A DNA stretch of 41,537 bases from contig MU394131.1 of the NCBI GenBank assembly GCA_022578605.1, positions 1-41,537 of the forward strand, written 5' to 3'. The translations under genes and the position numbers were made by a program. This DNA comes from Camillea tinctor (lineage: Eukaryota; Ascomycota; Sordariomycetes; Xylariales; Xylariaceae). Under the pieces are notes generated by a model, which did not search any database, was not told where the DNA came from, and saw only the letters and a list, made by a program, of their open reading frames with translations. This document shows positions 31,015-41,537 of the stretch, piece by piece. Every line of letters begins with the position of its first letter. The first letter of the stretch is position 1.

Positions 31015-34000
31015 AAGGATTTGGATCATCACCTCTCTTGACACATTTCCGGAGAAAAAAAAACATAAAACGACCAAAAAAAATTTCCTTCTCACACAGC
31101 ACACGAGAAAGAATATAATATTGGATGCAGCTACTTTTTTTTTCATTCTCATATAGGGACTCAGGACCTGATTGGTCGGGATAGATAGTCGGTTCAGATA
31201 AGCTGCATCGACTTTAGTCAGGTGGATTTTAAGGGGTAAAAAAGGGGGCTCGCAGATTTGGTTCGAAGTTGCATGGTAAGGCGTTCACGAGCCATAAAGT
31301 GGGCTGCTTTTTGTTCAGAAATACATTTTTTCTACCTTCAAAGCAAATCTACATAGAGAGACGGGAGACAAGAGAGGAGTTACTTTGTCTCTATCCTTAA
31401 TTGAGAAGGGCCTCAATTTCTTTGACCAGATGGAGAGGAAAAGATAATTGTTCGCGATACCCAAATTTTGATGCAACTTGCTTATGTGGTCAATCCTACC
31501 TATACAGCACGTTTTCCCCCTGCCGATCGATCAGGTGGGCATATGTGGATGTTCCTTGAGAAGAGCAGATGATTAATCTGAGATCTTCTAGCTAGAGATC
31601 ACGGCATGTGAATGTGATAGACACCTATGCAGGTTATAGCATTTCCCTTTCGGGAGGGCCTGAGATCACCAACTTGCTACTACCAACCCAGGTATATAAC
31701 ATCTTCGGCTTATAGGTATAGGTAGATCGATCGATCAGGTAAGGATAGGTAGCCAATCTAAGTACTAGGTATTTAAAGATGTGTGGGTTCTTTTTTTCTC
31801 TCTCGTCCCTTTACTTCTCTCTCCCTTTCCCGTTTTGTTACGCGCCTACGCCGAACTGTGTGTGTGGAGGGGGAGGGGGAATTGCGGTTGCTGTCACACA
31901 CACACACTCTCGCACACACCAACACTATATCGGTACGCATAAGAGAGCGTCAGATTGGTCCTATTAACCGCAAGTAGCCGAACTTAAACTTGGGAATATG
32001 TCTCGCATACCTGGTATATATAGATAACCATATGTATAAGAAAAGTTTTCTGGTACCAGGTTCCTGACATGACCTGACCTGACATGGGATAAGGCGGTTT
32101 AGTAATCTTTTTCTTGTGTCTTATTCACAGCCTCGTTGCGTTCTTGGTTTTTTTGTGGATGCTGTCTCGGAGGTTTGCTCTGCTTTGGAGATCTCTCAGT
32201 TTTCTTTGGGTTTGGTCTGGTTGGGTTCGGGATCTAGATGCATGGTGGACGCAGGCACCACGCACAGGTACACAAACCACAGATGATGAGTTAGTAACCT
32301 ACTTATGCCGAGTGCGACACCAGGTGAGGTTGCTGTGTGATACGAGGCTGTTTTGGAGGGGGAAGGGTGGAGGGGAAAAAAAAAAGAGACAGGGGTTCAG
32401 GGGTCTGGCGATCTGAAAGGAGGGGAGGGGAGAAGAGGGGGGCCGCTTCCGGCTTTTGAGATCAGGAAAGAAATCACACACATGAGGAGGGAAAAGGGGA
32501 AGGTTTTGGGAGGTGATTGGTCGGTTGAGAATTCGTGTTGGTTAGCTAGTTGGTTTTATATAGATATATATATTATCCGTGTTCGCGATGTGTTGCTATG
32601 TCTATATAGTCTGGTGGGGAAAAGGTGATGGATGGGATAAAGGGGTGGAAGAGACGAGTGTGCTCGCTTGCGTGTACGAAGAGTTGTGATCACGAATCTA
32701 GAAGAAGTTGAAGATGTACTATCTGCACGTTGGTGCGGATCAGGAAAATGACTCTTTTTGGATGTGATTCTTCATCTACTTCTCAGGGATCGTTCCCCAG
32801 TAGGAGGGGGTTTTCGTGATTGTCTTGCGAATTCGGATGTGATAGTTGACTCCAGGCCCATGAACTTTGTCATCTGAAGTCCGTTTTCTCACACACTTTT
32901 TCGATAACTTAATAAGGTCATGTTACGAATAGTGTGTATGGTGATTATCAGATGATTACTAACAGATACGAGGACGGTGGTATGAGAGTAACCACATTTG
33001 AGCCCCCGGTGTATGTTCGTAGTTAGCAAATTGGCTCTGAGGTCACGGCATGAGTCCTCTTAGGATAGATATGAGCATTGAGCGCAAAGAAATGCCATCT
33101 CTAAATGCCTCCGTATGTGTGATTAGAATCCTCGTCATGGGCTTTACTTAGAATATGTCTACTGCGGATAGTAAATCCGTCTCGTTTATTTTTTTCGTAG
33201 CTAAACTATAGTGCTCCATCTTCAGAAGTAAGGCTCGGCGAGGACTATGCGTATCAAAGGAGATTTTTAGAACAGATATTAGAAATAGGTGTTATGTATC
33301 CATTCCTATCATGCCGATGGGATGGTGACTTTACGATTGAAAAGCGAACCACGAGTGACATCGTATACTATAGAACTAACTATAGATCTACCTGCCTGAT
33401 GACTAGATGTTTTGACCAATCCAGGTTTTTCAAAGTTTGAACTTCATCTCTTCTAATCATTTAGACTATTTGCAAAATGTTGGATTAGAATTATAATCTA
33501 AAAAATTATATACAAACTCAATGTTGACCTTCGTCCACCTCCCATTAAACTCAGAACGTTGGAAACTAGATTTCGCTCCCACACACTATTGACAGCGATA
33601 CTACATGATATGTTAACCATCTCGAGGCTGATCAACTTCAATTCGAATATCAGGACCTTGAGGTACCATTCAGTCCTGAAATGAGTGAGTTAATTTTGGA
33701 GTGGTATATTCAACCTTTGGTCAAAACGAATGTGCCCTCAAAAAGTGAACTGCGTATAAACGGCCAGGAAATTTTAGTTTGCTAAGGTTTTTTCAAGAAC
33801 CATAACACAACCAAAGAAAATATTCCTTCAGGTACCTAGATAATAATCTACTCTACCCCTTCAAATCTTTATAGGTCTAAGAATCTCGACTTCACTCGTC
33901 CTTCATCTTCACTGAACACAATCACTGCACAAGTCATCAAAAGTCAGACTATCTACAACCTCCATCCCAACAATATCTATACGAGAAACACTGCCACAAA

Positions 34001-34121
34001 CCACCAATTTTTCTCATACCGCCATATTGATAAAATATTACGATAATTGAAAGGTCAATTTTGGAGAATCTGTGGAGCAGTTTGAGGGGAACCTCACGAA
34101 AAACTTTAAACATCACCCAGT
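31015..34121. other. 3.1-kb gap between APRT and the F-box-like gene
   Basis: No gene recognised. It contains a CA-type microsatellite near 31896-31920, GATCGATC steps near 31725, G-rich/purine tracts near 32350-32450, and an AT-rich right half (33150-34120). The 100-codon open frame at 32114-32416 is Trp/Leu-rich but looks like a chance frame over T/G-rich DNA. Confidence 0.6.
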
Positions 34122-35306
34122 ATGAAGCACGACATTATGGAATTAAGCGAGAGCTTCACTAGTATATGGCATGAGCGGCGTGCCGAGAGGAGTGCTGTAG
34201 CAGAAGTCTTCAGCTCTCCAGAGCTGCTAGAAAATATCTGCTCTTTTATGCATGGGGCCTACACGCTGCCACTGCGACAAGTATGCGGCTGGTGGCGTCA
34301 GGTCATCGATCCCCAAGCCAGCAGTTGCTCCCCCAGACTACGCCAGAGCATGAGGTGGATGTATCCTACGGAGGAATGCTGTCCCTCTGAGCCCATTGAG
34401 GGCGTAACCAAGCTACGATATAGAATTAACCCGCACTTGGCTGACCCCTTCAAGCCTTTCTTCGGTGACGCATTGGCACGCAGCGTAGATGGAAGTTATT
34501 CTTTCCGCTTGCTGGAGAGGAGGACCCAAGACCTGGAGTACGACATCTTCAAGCCTTACTTGCGACCTTACACGTACCTCAACTATTAGCCAAACGGTGT
34601 ACCTCGCTGCGACGACCCAGCCTTGCCCGAATAGCGCTCTTTGCTCGTCACCATGCCCCCGATCACGAATGCCACCCTCCAACTGTTCACTGAAAAAGCT
34701 AGGTGCTTGAGCCTATTTCGGAGGTTTCAGTTACTACCAACTGAACCCAGACTAGCGCAGCAGTATCACACCCCTGGGGGCGATAGATACGTCCTGGTAG
34801 AGACAGAGGAGCTGCACCCCAACGAGCCCGACATCACAGTAACACTAGTGTTCGCGTCAGGCCTACGAATGGGTCAGCTCTGGGACTTGGTGCAGCAGAC
34901 GCAGAGCAAGATGACCGGGATCCAGTGGCCAGTCATTTTCGGCGACCAAACCCCTTACTCTCCGAGGGAACCATCTGGGTCGACTACGGGCAGGATTTGG
35001 GCCACGACGAACGACCCTCTCACTCTTCGTATACGAAGTTACAGGGCGCCGCTGGCGGGCCTCTTGCAAAAAGTGGCACGAATTATGTCATTCCCGGTCT
35101 ATCTTTGGTACAAGTGCTGGCGCCTGTTTCTTTCCACGACTTTTTACAAGTCTGAGCGGTCCCGCGGGCTACAGGCATACGACAGGTACATCACGAAGGT
35201 CAGCATCAAGGAAAAGGACTTCACAGTGCAGGATGAAGATTTTATAGGCCTGAAGATGTGGAAGAAGGTCGTCAGGAATTTCATGGAAGCTGCATTTGAA
35301 GAGTGA
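34122..35306 (+). pseudogene. F-box-like protein gene with two in-frame TAG codons
   Basis: Two open stretches, 34122-34589 and 34635-35306, lie in the same frame, separated by TAG at 34587 and TAG at 34632. Counted through, the frame is 394 residues. Residues 27-60 (VFSSPELLENICSFM...LPLRQVCGWWRQVID) match the F-box helix pattern. The rest (RINPHLADPFKPFF; SLLVTMPPITNATL; a DITVTLVFASGLRMGQLWDLV segment) follows the body of a common filamentous-fungal F-box family. F-box proteins link substrates to the SCF ubiquitin ligase. I found no good intron that removes both stops: acceptor AATAG at 34634 pairs in phase only with weak donors at 34485 or 34404, which would delete conserved text. Decay, possibly by G-to-A change, or a strain-specific mutation is more likely. 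Confidence 0.6.
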
Positions 35307-37727
35307 AGATGGAGACGTGGATGTTGTGACATAAGCGATTTTGAACTGCCAATACTACCAGGCTACCACTTATGAGGGTGCCTAGCCATGACAAAAGGGC
35401 ATCAGAATTTCAATGCTGGCCATATTGAATTCTACGGTGGTGCATGCGGCTACTGTCGGCGATCGTAACAAGATGGCGACGTTGTGGGAGGGTTAGGAGT
35501 ATGAGAGAAAAAGGAGTATGATATGAAAACATCCAATAATGTGGTAAATGAACTTTTTAGTTGGATAGTTTCCCTAAAGTCTGTTGGATATAGCTTCTCC
35601 TGGCGCCCATCTAGTGCCAAAAACAAGGAAGATTATGTTGCTTTTCCTACTCTTTTACGCTGATACCCCGGCGTGTTTACGTAGCGCCTTCAAAGAAAAA
35701 AAAGAAGAGAAGATGTACAATGTGAATTTAATCTCGATTCTAAATATCCAGAGGGATTTTTGGTATGTGAACCAGACGAGCTTAAGGAGCTCACCCCTTT
35801 GGAGGCAAATAGGCCGCTGATAAACTCTCAAGATACGTACGCATTGTTCTCAAAAGAATTGACGTCCTTATGAATGCGTACTTAGGCGGCAATCTCCCGC
35901 GTCATACAAGAGTTATCTGCGCCCCCTATAAACGTATGGTATTAGCGAAGAAAAGGGGGGAAGGAAGAAACGGAAACAGTCCAAATATCCCCAGTGGTCT
36001 TCCTGAATAAATCGCCTCTCGTGTCTCAACCACCGCCTTCAACACTATAAATCAGCTCATGGGATCTATATATTCTTCAACTACCTCCAATTTATATATC
36101 TACCCACCTCGCATGAACTACCTACCCATCTATCCATCCCATCATTGCCATTCGAGTATATTTATAGCTACCTTATAATCTCTATATGCAGATAGAATCA
36201 TGATCTTTACATTATTATGCTTAATAGGATAATCAGTTACCATACAAGCGCTCAAATGTATATCATATATCCGTCGCGTTGATTTCGAAACAGTTCCCCT
36301 TTTCTTTTGTTGCGAGGCACCTAGCAAGAACTTAGGTACCTATCACGATGTTATGCGAGGAATCTAGAACTACAACTACACGTGGCATTGATACATATAA
36401 CTTACATGGAAATATTTTCTTTGTTCCGTGTATCTAACCTAACCCCCGACACTTCTTTTTTTATTCTTTTTAAGGAAATCAGTTACGGTATAACTTACGA
36501 AGATTGACACATTCCTTTGCTTGCTTCTTCTGATGAATCTTCTTATATATAAGAAATAAACCGTGTGATGGTTGGGTGCTGTAGACTGATGGTGATTTTC
36601 AATCTATCACAGTTTCTAACTGAAGGGTGGTATATCTCTATCCCTGGTACAACATCTATCGAACTAGTAAAGAATTAACATTAAACCACCTACAACAAAC
36701 ATATTTAACAAGAAAGTCTTTCGGTGAAGAGCCAGAGGAGACTATTACATATTATATTAAGCATCTATGGTTCTTTAATACATGGCGAATCTTACACTAC
36801 TTAAGCCTCAAACGATAACCTCACATAAAACGTCTATAGTATGTCACCCATCTACAACGACCAGCAAGGACAAATCGACCTCTCAGTTTTAATGGCCGAA
36901 ACCCATTACGAAGGTCACGTACAACCTCACATATCACGGCAACAAATTAGGACAACGCCAAACGCATGAGTATCTATTAGCTATTAAGAGAATGCTTTCA
37001 AGCCGGCCCCTCTGTGCAATGCCCTAAAGGTGGCAAAAAACACACGAAAACGCGCGACGTGTTTGGTAAGTGGGAAATAAAAACTTTCCTAACTTTGACA
37101 TCATATGTTTTGCCGACTCTCTCGCTCTTCTCTCCTTTTCTCCCTCCTCCTACACACCTCCTTTCCTTAAGCAACCTCCCCCTTTACCACTTCTACCTCC
37201 TCCACTTTTACTACACCACTACCTCCCTGTCCACTCTCCTACCTTCACCATCGTGGACCTTATGAAGACCTTTAGAAACAAGTTTTATCGACATGTGTTT
37301 GGGACTTGAAATTCGCTTTAGAGTGGGCATGCGCTTTCAGAGGCCACTTATCAACCAACAAAAAAAAAGACTGTTCTTTCAGGGTATACTGGGTATCAGT
37401 AGACTAGGAAAATGTGAAAAATAAAAAGCAAATCTCCGCGTCAGACAAGGCATGCAAAAAAGCGTTGTGAGTATAAAAATCATGTACGCCCCCTCCCCTT
37501 TTCATCATCGCTCCGTCAATGCAGGCCGGTTAGTGCCGCTCGAAACAAGGATTGACATGGGAAAGAAGACGGGGTATCAATTCCGAACCAATCTTGAAGG
37601 GTATCTTGAAATGCAGATCCTTTCCCGACCAATCCCAACAAGTTGGTGACTATGAAAACATCATGAAACGACCGGCGACCGACTGGTCGAGGAGATATTA
37701 ATGCCCGGGGCGATACCTGCACGCACT
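35307..37727. other. Convergent gap between the F-box-like and PH-domain genes
   Basis: No gene seen over 2.4 kb. The sequence is AT-rich, with TATA/ATAT steps near 36070-36180, an AGGTACCTAT motif at 36334, and a CT-rich block at 37120-37240 that yields spurious Pro/Leu/Ser open frames. The left end includes a purine run near 35695. Confidence 0.6.
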
Positions 37728-39502
37728 CTATGCGGCGGCGGTGACGGGGGCGGGAGTAGCGGGCTTCTCAGCCGGGGCCTCTTCAGCCGCAGGAGCAGGC
37801 TCCTCGGTCTTGGCCTCCTCCTTAGCGGGTTCAGCAGCCTCTTCGGGGGTAGCCTCAGTAGCCTCAGCGGGCTTGTCCTCAGCCTTGGCCTCCTCAGCCG
37901 GCTTCTCAGTGGCCTTGCCCTTGCCCTTGACGGTTTGTCGGAGCTTGGAGAAGAAAGGAGGGGACTTGACCTTCTCACCCTCCTCGTCAGAGGCAACAGC
38001 CTTCTCCTTCTTGCCGAAGGTGAAGGGAAGAGAAGACTTGCGCTTCTCGTTCTTCACATCCTTCTTGGCCTCGCCGTTGGTGGCAGCGGCCTCGGCACCC
38101 TCAGCAGTGGGAGAAGAAACCTCGGTAGAGAGAGGCTCAGTGGTCTCGACAGCGGGGATGACGGGGGCGGTCTCAGCGACAGGGGCCTCGCCCTCAGGGA
38201 TAGGAGCTTCCTTCGCAGGAGTAGCAGGGGCAGAGTCAGCATCAGCCTTCTTCTTGCCGAAAGACAGGCCACCGAAGATGCTAAAGACAACACAGTTAGT
38301 AATTGAAAGTACTCATAACAAGGTGGTTAGTGCGACATACCTCTGGCGCTTGGAGGGAGTGGGCTTGGTCTCCTCCTTCTTGGCCTCCTCAGCGGGAGCA
38401 GCGTCAGCAGCAGCAGCCTCACCCTCAGCAGGCTTGTCGGCCTCAGCGGCCTCGGCAGCACCCTCAGCAGCGGGGGTCTCCTCGACGGGCTTGTCTTCGG
38501 CAGGGATCTCCTTCTTGGTCTCCTCCTTCTTGCCTCCACCTAGGAGGTTACCGAAGAGGGAAGCCCGCTTGCGGCTGGCAGATCGGCGCTTGGGCTCTTC
38601 CTTCTTCTCCTCCTTGGGCTCTTCAGTCTTGTCCTCCTCAGCGGCAGCGGCAGCAGGCTCCTCAGTAGTCTCCTTGGCGGCCTCCTCGGCGGTCTCAGGG
38701 GCCTTCTCCTTCTTCGCGGGCTTCAAGCTCTCAAGGGTGTTCTTGTAGGCCTCAGACTCGGTGACGGTGGTGGCAAGTTCCTTTGCCTCAGCGATCTTGA
38801 GCTTCAGCTGCTCAACCCAGTTATCCCGGTCGGCGGCGTTGGGCGCCTTGAAGATGTGCTTGTGGCCCTTGGCGGTGAAGGTGAACTTGTTGGCGCCGTC
38901 GGCGGTAGGCTCAGTGGCATCAGCCTATAGTTGGTTAGCTTGAGACATTCCTGGGGTGCTATGGTTGTTGGTCCTTACCAGCTGGATGACACCGGCAGGG
39001 GTCTTGTCATCCTTGCCGTAGAATAGGAGACCCTTGCCGGTCTCAGCGGCCCACGAGACAACGTGGTGGGCAACATCGGTAGCCTTCTCGTTCTTCAGGT
39101 AGGCAGCGAGCTTCTCCTTCTCGAGGGCATCGGCACCGAACCAGAAGTGGTTCTTCTGGAAGATCAAGTTCCTGATGTACAGGTTAGGGGCTAAGGTTCG
39201 AAGCATTTGTGGTTGTATACCATGACTTACTTAGGGAAGTTGGCGGGGGCACCCTTGTGCTCAAGGGGACCGGCCTCGATGGGCTTCACTTCCTCCTTCT
39301 TGTCCTCCTCAGCGGGAGCGGCGGGGGTCTCCTCGGTCTTGGCTTCGGCAGGAGTCTCGGTGGCAGCGCTGGCCTCAGCAGGGGCATCGGCAGCAGGGGC
39401 CTCGACGGCGGGAGTCTCTTCGGCTGGCTTCGTCTCGGGGACAACCTCAGGGGCAGCAGGGGTAGTCTCGGGGACAGAGACTGGTTTCTGTTCCTCGGCC
39501 AT
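37728..39502 (-). CDS. PH-domain protein with Ala/Glu/Pro-rich tails, Meu6-like (4 exons)
   Basis: Exons 39502-39231, 39171-38979, 38924-38341 and 38280-37728 give 533 residues. A low-complexity N-terminus of Ala, Glu, Pro and Thr (about 1-75) precedes one pleckstrin-homology domain at about 75-200. The domain has KNLIFQKNHFWFG, KGLLFYGKDDKTPAGVIQL, KFTFTAKGHKHIFKAP and the closing helix DRDNWVEQLKLKIAEA with the conserved Trp. The C-terminal two thirds are again charged and disordered-looking (EEPKEEKKEEPKRRSASRKR), with basic patches around RRSASRKRASLFGNLLGGGKK and KRKSSLPFTFGKKEK. PH domains usually bind phosphoinositides or partner proteins. The layout resembles Schizosaccharomyces pombe Meu6 and its filamentous-fungal relatives, but this is from memory and moderate in strength. 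Three introns of 54-60 nt. Confidence 0.82.
38281..38340 (-). other. Intron 3 of the PH-domain gene
   Basis: 60 nt; donor GTATGT, acceptor TCTTTAG, with an ACTAACTG branch-site match. It splits a Ser codon, joining SKRQ to SIFGGLSFGKKK. Confidence 0.85.
38925..38978 (-). other. Intron 2 of the PH-domain gene
   Basis: 54 nt; donor GTAAGG, acceptor ACTATAG with a GCTAACC branch site. Lies inside the PH domain, between GVIQL and ADATEP. Confidence 0.85.
39172..39230 (-). other. Intron 1 of the PH-domain gene
   Basis: 59 nt; donor GTAAGT, acceptor ACATCAG. It splits a Lys codon and joins PANFPK to NLIFQKN. Confidence 0.85.
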
Positions 39503-40509
39503 TTTTAATAGATTTGGAGTTGGATAAGATAATACTTTTTTTTGTTTAATTTATCGAGAAGGGAAAAAAAGAAAATAGAAAAAGGAGACGTGGGTATCAA
39601 TATGGGTATCACAAGAATGTGGAAATTAAGGAAAGAGTACGGTTAATGGTTGAGCTTCTTAACGAAGTTCGGAGAGAAGAGTGTGTCAAAAGAGACAAAT
39701 GGCGACGACGACTATGTGTCTGGATGCGTGACAAGAAAGGAGGAAGAAGAAGAGGAAGATGGATGGAAGGCCACAAGCTCCAGTCGGGACTTATTTATTT
39801 GTCTCGCGAGTGGTTTGGTTAATAGGAGAGAGGGAGAAGGCGAGCAGGGGACAAGCACTGGGAAGGGTTGCCAAGAACTGAAAAATAGGGTACGAGATTT
39901 AGTTGGGCAAGGATTATTATGTGGACGGTGGGTCATGTGGGGCGCGGGTGTACAGCAAAAGTAAAGGTTGGACCCGCTTCTTCGAACATTACAGTCCAAT
40001 CACTCTCCTAATCTAGCCAGGGTTTGCCAAACTTTTTTCGATACATGCAATAAATCAATTCATTACAGATTGGGGAATGATTTTATTATTATTATTATTA
40101 TTGTTGTTGTTCTTTTTTTTTTCTCCTGTCTTTCCCTTTTACCCCCTTTAACCGCCTATCGGTAAACCCACGTTCTACCTAAGATACATACTTTCTGTTT
40201 TAATTTTAAATGCTTTCCAGTAGGTTATATCATAGACAGACCATTGCTGGTCTTTTTATACCATTATTGTAAAGTATATACATTAAGCAGCTACCTCTAT
40301 AGTAGTAGTAGTAGTACGTACCTACACCCTGCCGATACTGATACTATGTATGCAGCACTAGAATAATAGATGAATGGATGGATGGATATATACATATGTA
40401 TGTATTATGTAGGTAGATATATAGTACATAGTATATAGTATAGTAGCAGTGTACAATACAACTCAATCATTACCAAGTCATAGTACCAGTCCTCATTTGT
40501 TTAACTACC

Positions 40510-40519
40510 TACCTAGGTA
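40510..40519. repeat. TACCTAGGTA palindrome
   Basis: Exact copy of the 10-bp palindrome found at 5563, 5621 and 9892, with further ACCTAACCTAA steps just downstream (near 40532-40542). Confidence 0.85.
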
Positions 40520-40889
40520 ACTTTTACTTTTACCTAACCTAATCCACCGTGTAAGATATAAGGTAGGTATGTATAAGGTAATGCAGGCATGTATTGACTA
40601 GAATACCTGCAAGGTACAATAATCAATGCAAACCCAGCTTTTGCCCTTCCCATTATTTTTTTTCTTTTTTACCTCTATAAAGGAGGTCAGGCAGGTTACA
40701 TACAGTACGCATAGCTAGATAAGTAGTGTAAGTACATAGACGGACATAATTAAGTTAGGTTAGTCAGTTCTAGCTACCCACCATCCATATGCATAGTACA
40801 CACACCAATATCCCCCATATATACACCCACCATAACATTCGTACATAAACACACACATCCAAAACATGGATCTGTCCCTCCTGTTTAAG

Positions 40890-40937
40890 CAAAAAAAAAA
40901 AAAAAAAAAGGAAAGAAAGAGAAGAAGAAGAAGAAAA
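40890..40937. repeat. A19 run followed by GAAAG/GAAGAA tract
   Basis: Homopurine stretch of nearly 50 nt: about 19 A, then GGAAAGAAAGAGAAGAAGAAGAAG and A6. It is read as a poly-Phe/Leu frame on the minus strand, which is not a gene. Confidence 0.85.
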
Positions 40938-41442
40938 AACGCATTGAATACTGTACCGAACTCTGACCGTCGCATGTTGTTCTTTCTTTAGCCTGTGTTT
41001 CCATTTCTTTTCCCCTTTCGGGGTGTTCCGTGTACGTACAGAGGTCAGAGGTCAGTGCCGTATCGGCGGCTCCTGACTCCTTTTTCTTTTTTTTCTATCG
41101 GCCAGGTAGAATGAATCTCCTCATATCGAGTCGATCCAGATCAGTTCGCAACCAAGGAACCACAGATGGCGCACGTCAAGGGAAACCATAAAAAGCGATC
41201 CCAGGGGTTTTGATGAATATCTCGGGCAGATTCATATATCAGCTTGTAAGTGAAACCTGGGTGTTGCTGGGTCATCGTGCGGTATTGGTCCGTGCCTGCA
41301 ACACTTTTTGAAATGAAGGCCCTATGAGTAGCGTCGTTGGACGAAATTACAACGTCGTTTAGTATGCACCGGCAACGATGGTCGAGAACCAGGGGGGGTC
41401 TTTGCCAGTTTGCCTTTTCAACTATCCAACTGGTCAGTTTCT

Positions 41443-41444
<2 letters not shown>

Positions 41445-41483
<39 letters not shown>
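41445..41483. repeat. T39 homopolymer near the right edge
   Basis: A 39-nt T run, followed by GGTTTGGGTAAGGA and an inverted CCCCCCAAGGGGGG, then the window ends. This looks like a hard-to-assemble contig end, and the sequence beyond the T run may be unreliable. Confidence 0.8.
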
Positions 41484-41484
<1 letters not shown>

Positions 41485-41537
41485 GTTTGGGTAAGGACCC
41501 CCCAAGGGGGGTTTTTTGTTTATATTGCCGAACAAAA

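Larger units (their letters stand above)
39503..41537. other. Gap from the PH-domain gene to the right edge
   Basis: No gene seen. It contains a TTA/TTG tract (about 40083-40110), GTA repeats near 40300, GGAT repeats near 40371-40390, an exact TACCTAGGTA at 40510-40519, an A-rich/GAAGAA tract (40890-40937) and a T39 run near the end. The 104-codon open frame at 39650-39964 is acidic low-complexity text and is probably chance. The part next to 39502 should be the promoter of the PH-domain gene. Confidence 0.6.

Noticed and set aside
37741..38748. 335-codon plus-strand Ala/Ser-rich open frame
   Set aside because: Antisense image of the Ala/Glu/Pro-rich PH-domain protein; repetitive codons keep the opposite strand open across a real intron.
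39650..39964. 104-codon plus-strand open frame upstream of the PH-domain gene
   Set aside because: Acidic low-complexity text over GAAGAA-type DNA, lying in a promoter region on the opposite strand to the gene.

Overview
The window is nuclear DNA of a filamentous ascomycete (Pezizomycotina, most likely a Sordariomycete). Genes are spaced 1-7 kb apart and carry short introns, mostly 47-160 bp, with GTAAGT/GTATGT-type donors and pyrimidine-AG acceptors. The gene set is typical of these fungi: a Zn2Cys6 transcription factor, a HET-domain protein, an MFS sugar porter, a peroxin and an F-box relative. The gaps are rich in homopolymers, microsatellites and TACCTAGGTA-like palindromes. There are no operons, CRISPR arrays or plasmid genes. 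Both ends look like contig edges: a TTTA microsatellite at the left and a 39-nt T run at the right. Species cannot be fixed from the sequence alone.

Layout, left to right: a DUF423/TMEM256-type small membrane protein (554-1153, +); a Kap120/importin-11-type karyopherin (1983-5202, -); a Zn2Cys6/Fungal_trans regulator with four exons (6299-8453, -); the peroxisomal RING peroxin PEX2 (10429-11850, +, no intron); a HET-domain protein with two exons (13485-15600, -); a seven-exon MFS sugar-porter-like transporter (16571-18501, -); a large polytopic membrane protein of unknown function (20010-22509, +, three exons); a 7.2-kb gap with no recognisable gene; adenine phosphoribosyltransferase (29764-31014, +, one long intron); an F-box-like gene interrupted by two in-frame TAG codons (34122-35306, +); and a PH-domain, Ala/Glu/Pro-rich protein resembling fission yeast Meu6 (37728-39502, -, four exons). 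All exon joins were made by hand. In every spliced model the phases close and the reading frame runs to a single stop.

The genes do not form a pathway. Most are housekeeping (nuclear transport, peroxisomal import, purine salvage) with a few accessory genes (HET, transcription factor, transporter, F-box) between them. I found no convincing new multi-gene system. The observations most worth a second look are the enriched TACCTAGGTA palindrome, a compact three-way-junction fold upstream of PEX2, the strong GC shift inside the HET gene, the twice-stopped F-box gene, the uncharacterised membrane protein, and the long simple-repeat gap before APRT with its likely 5' UTR splice acceptor.
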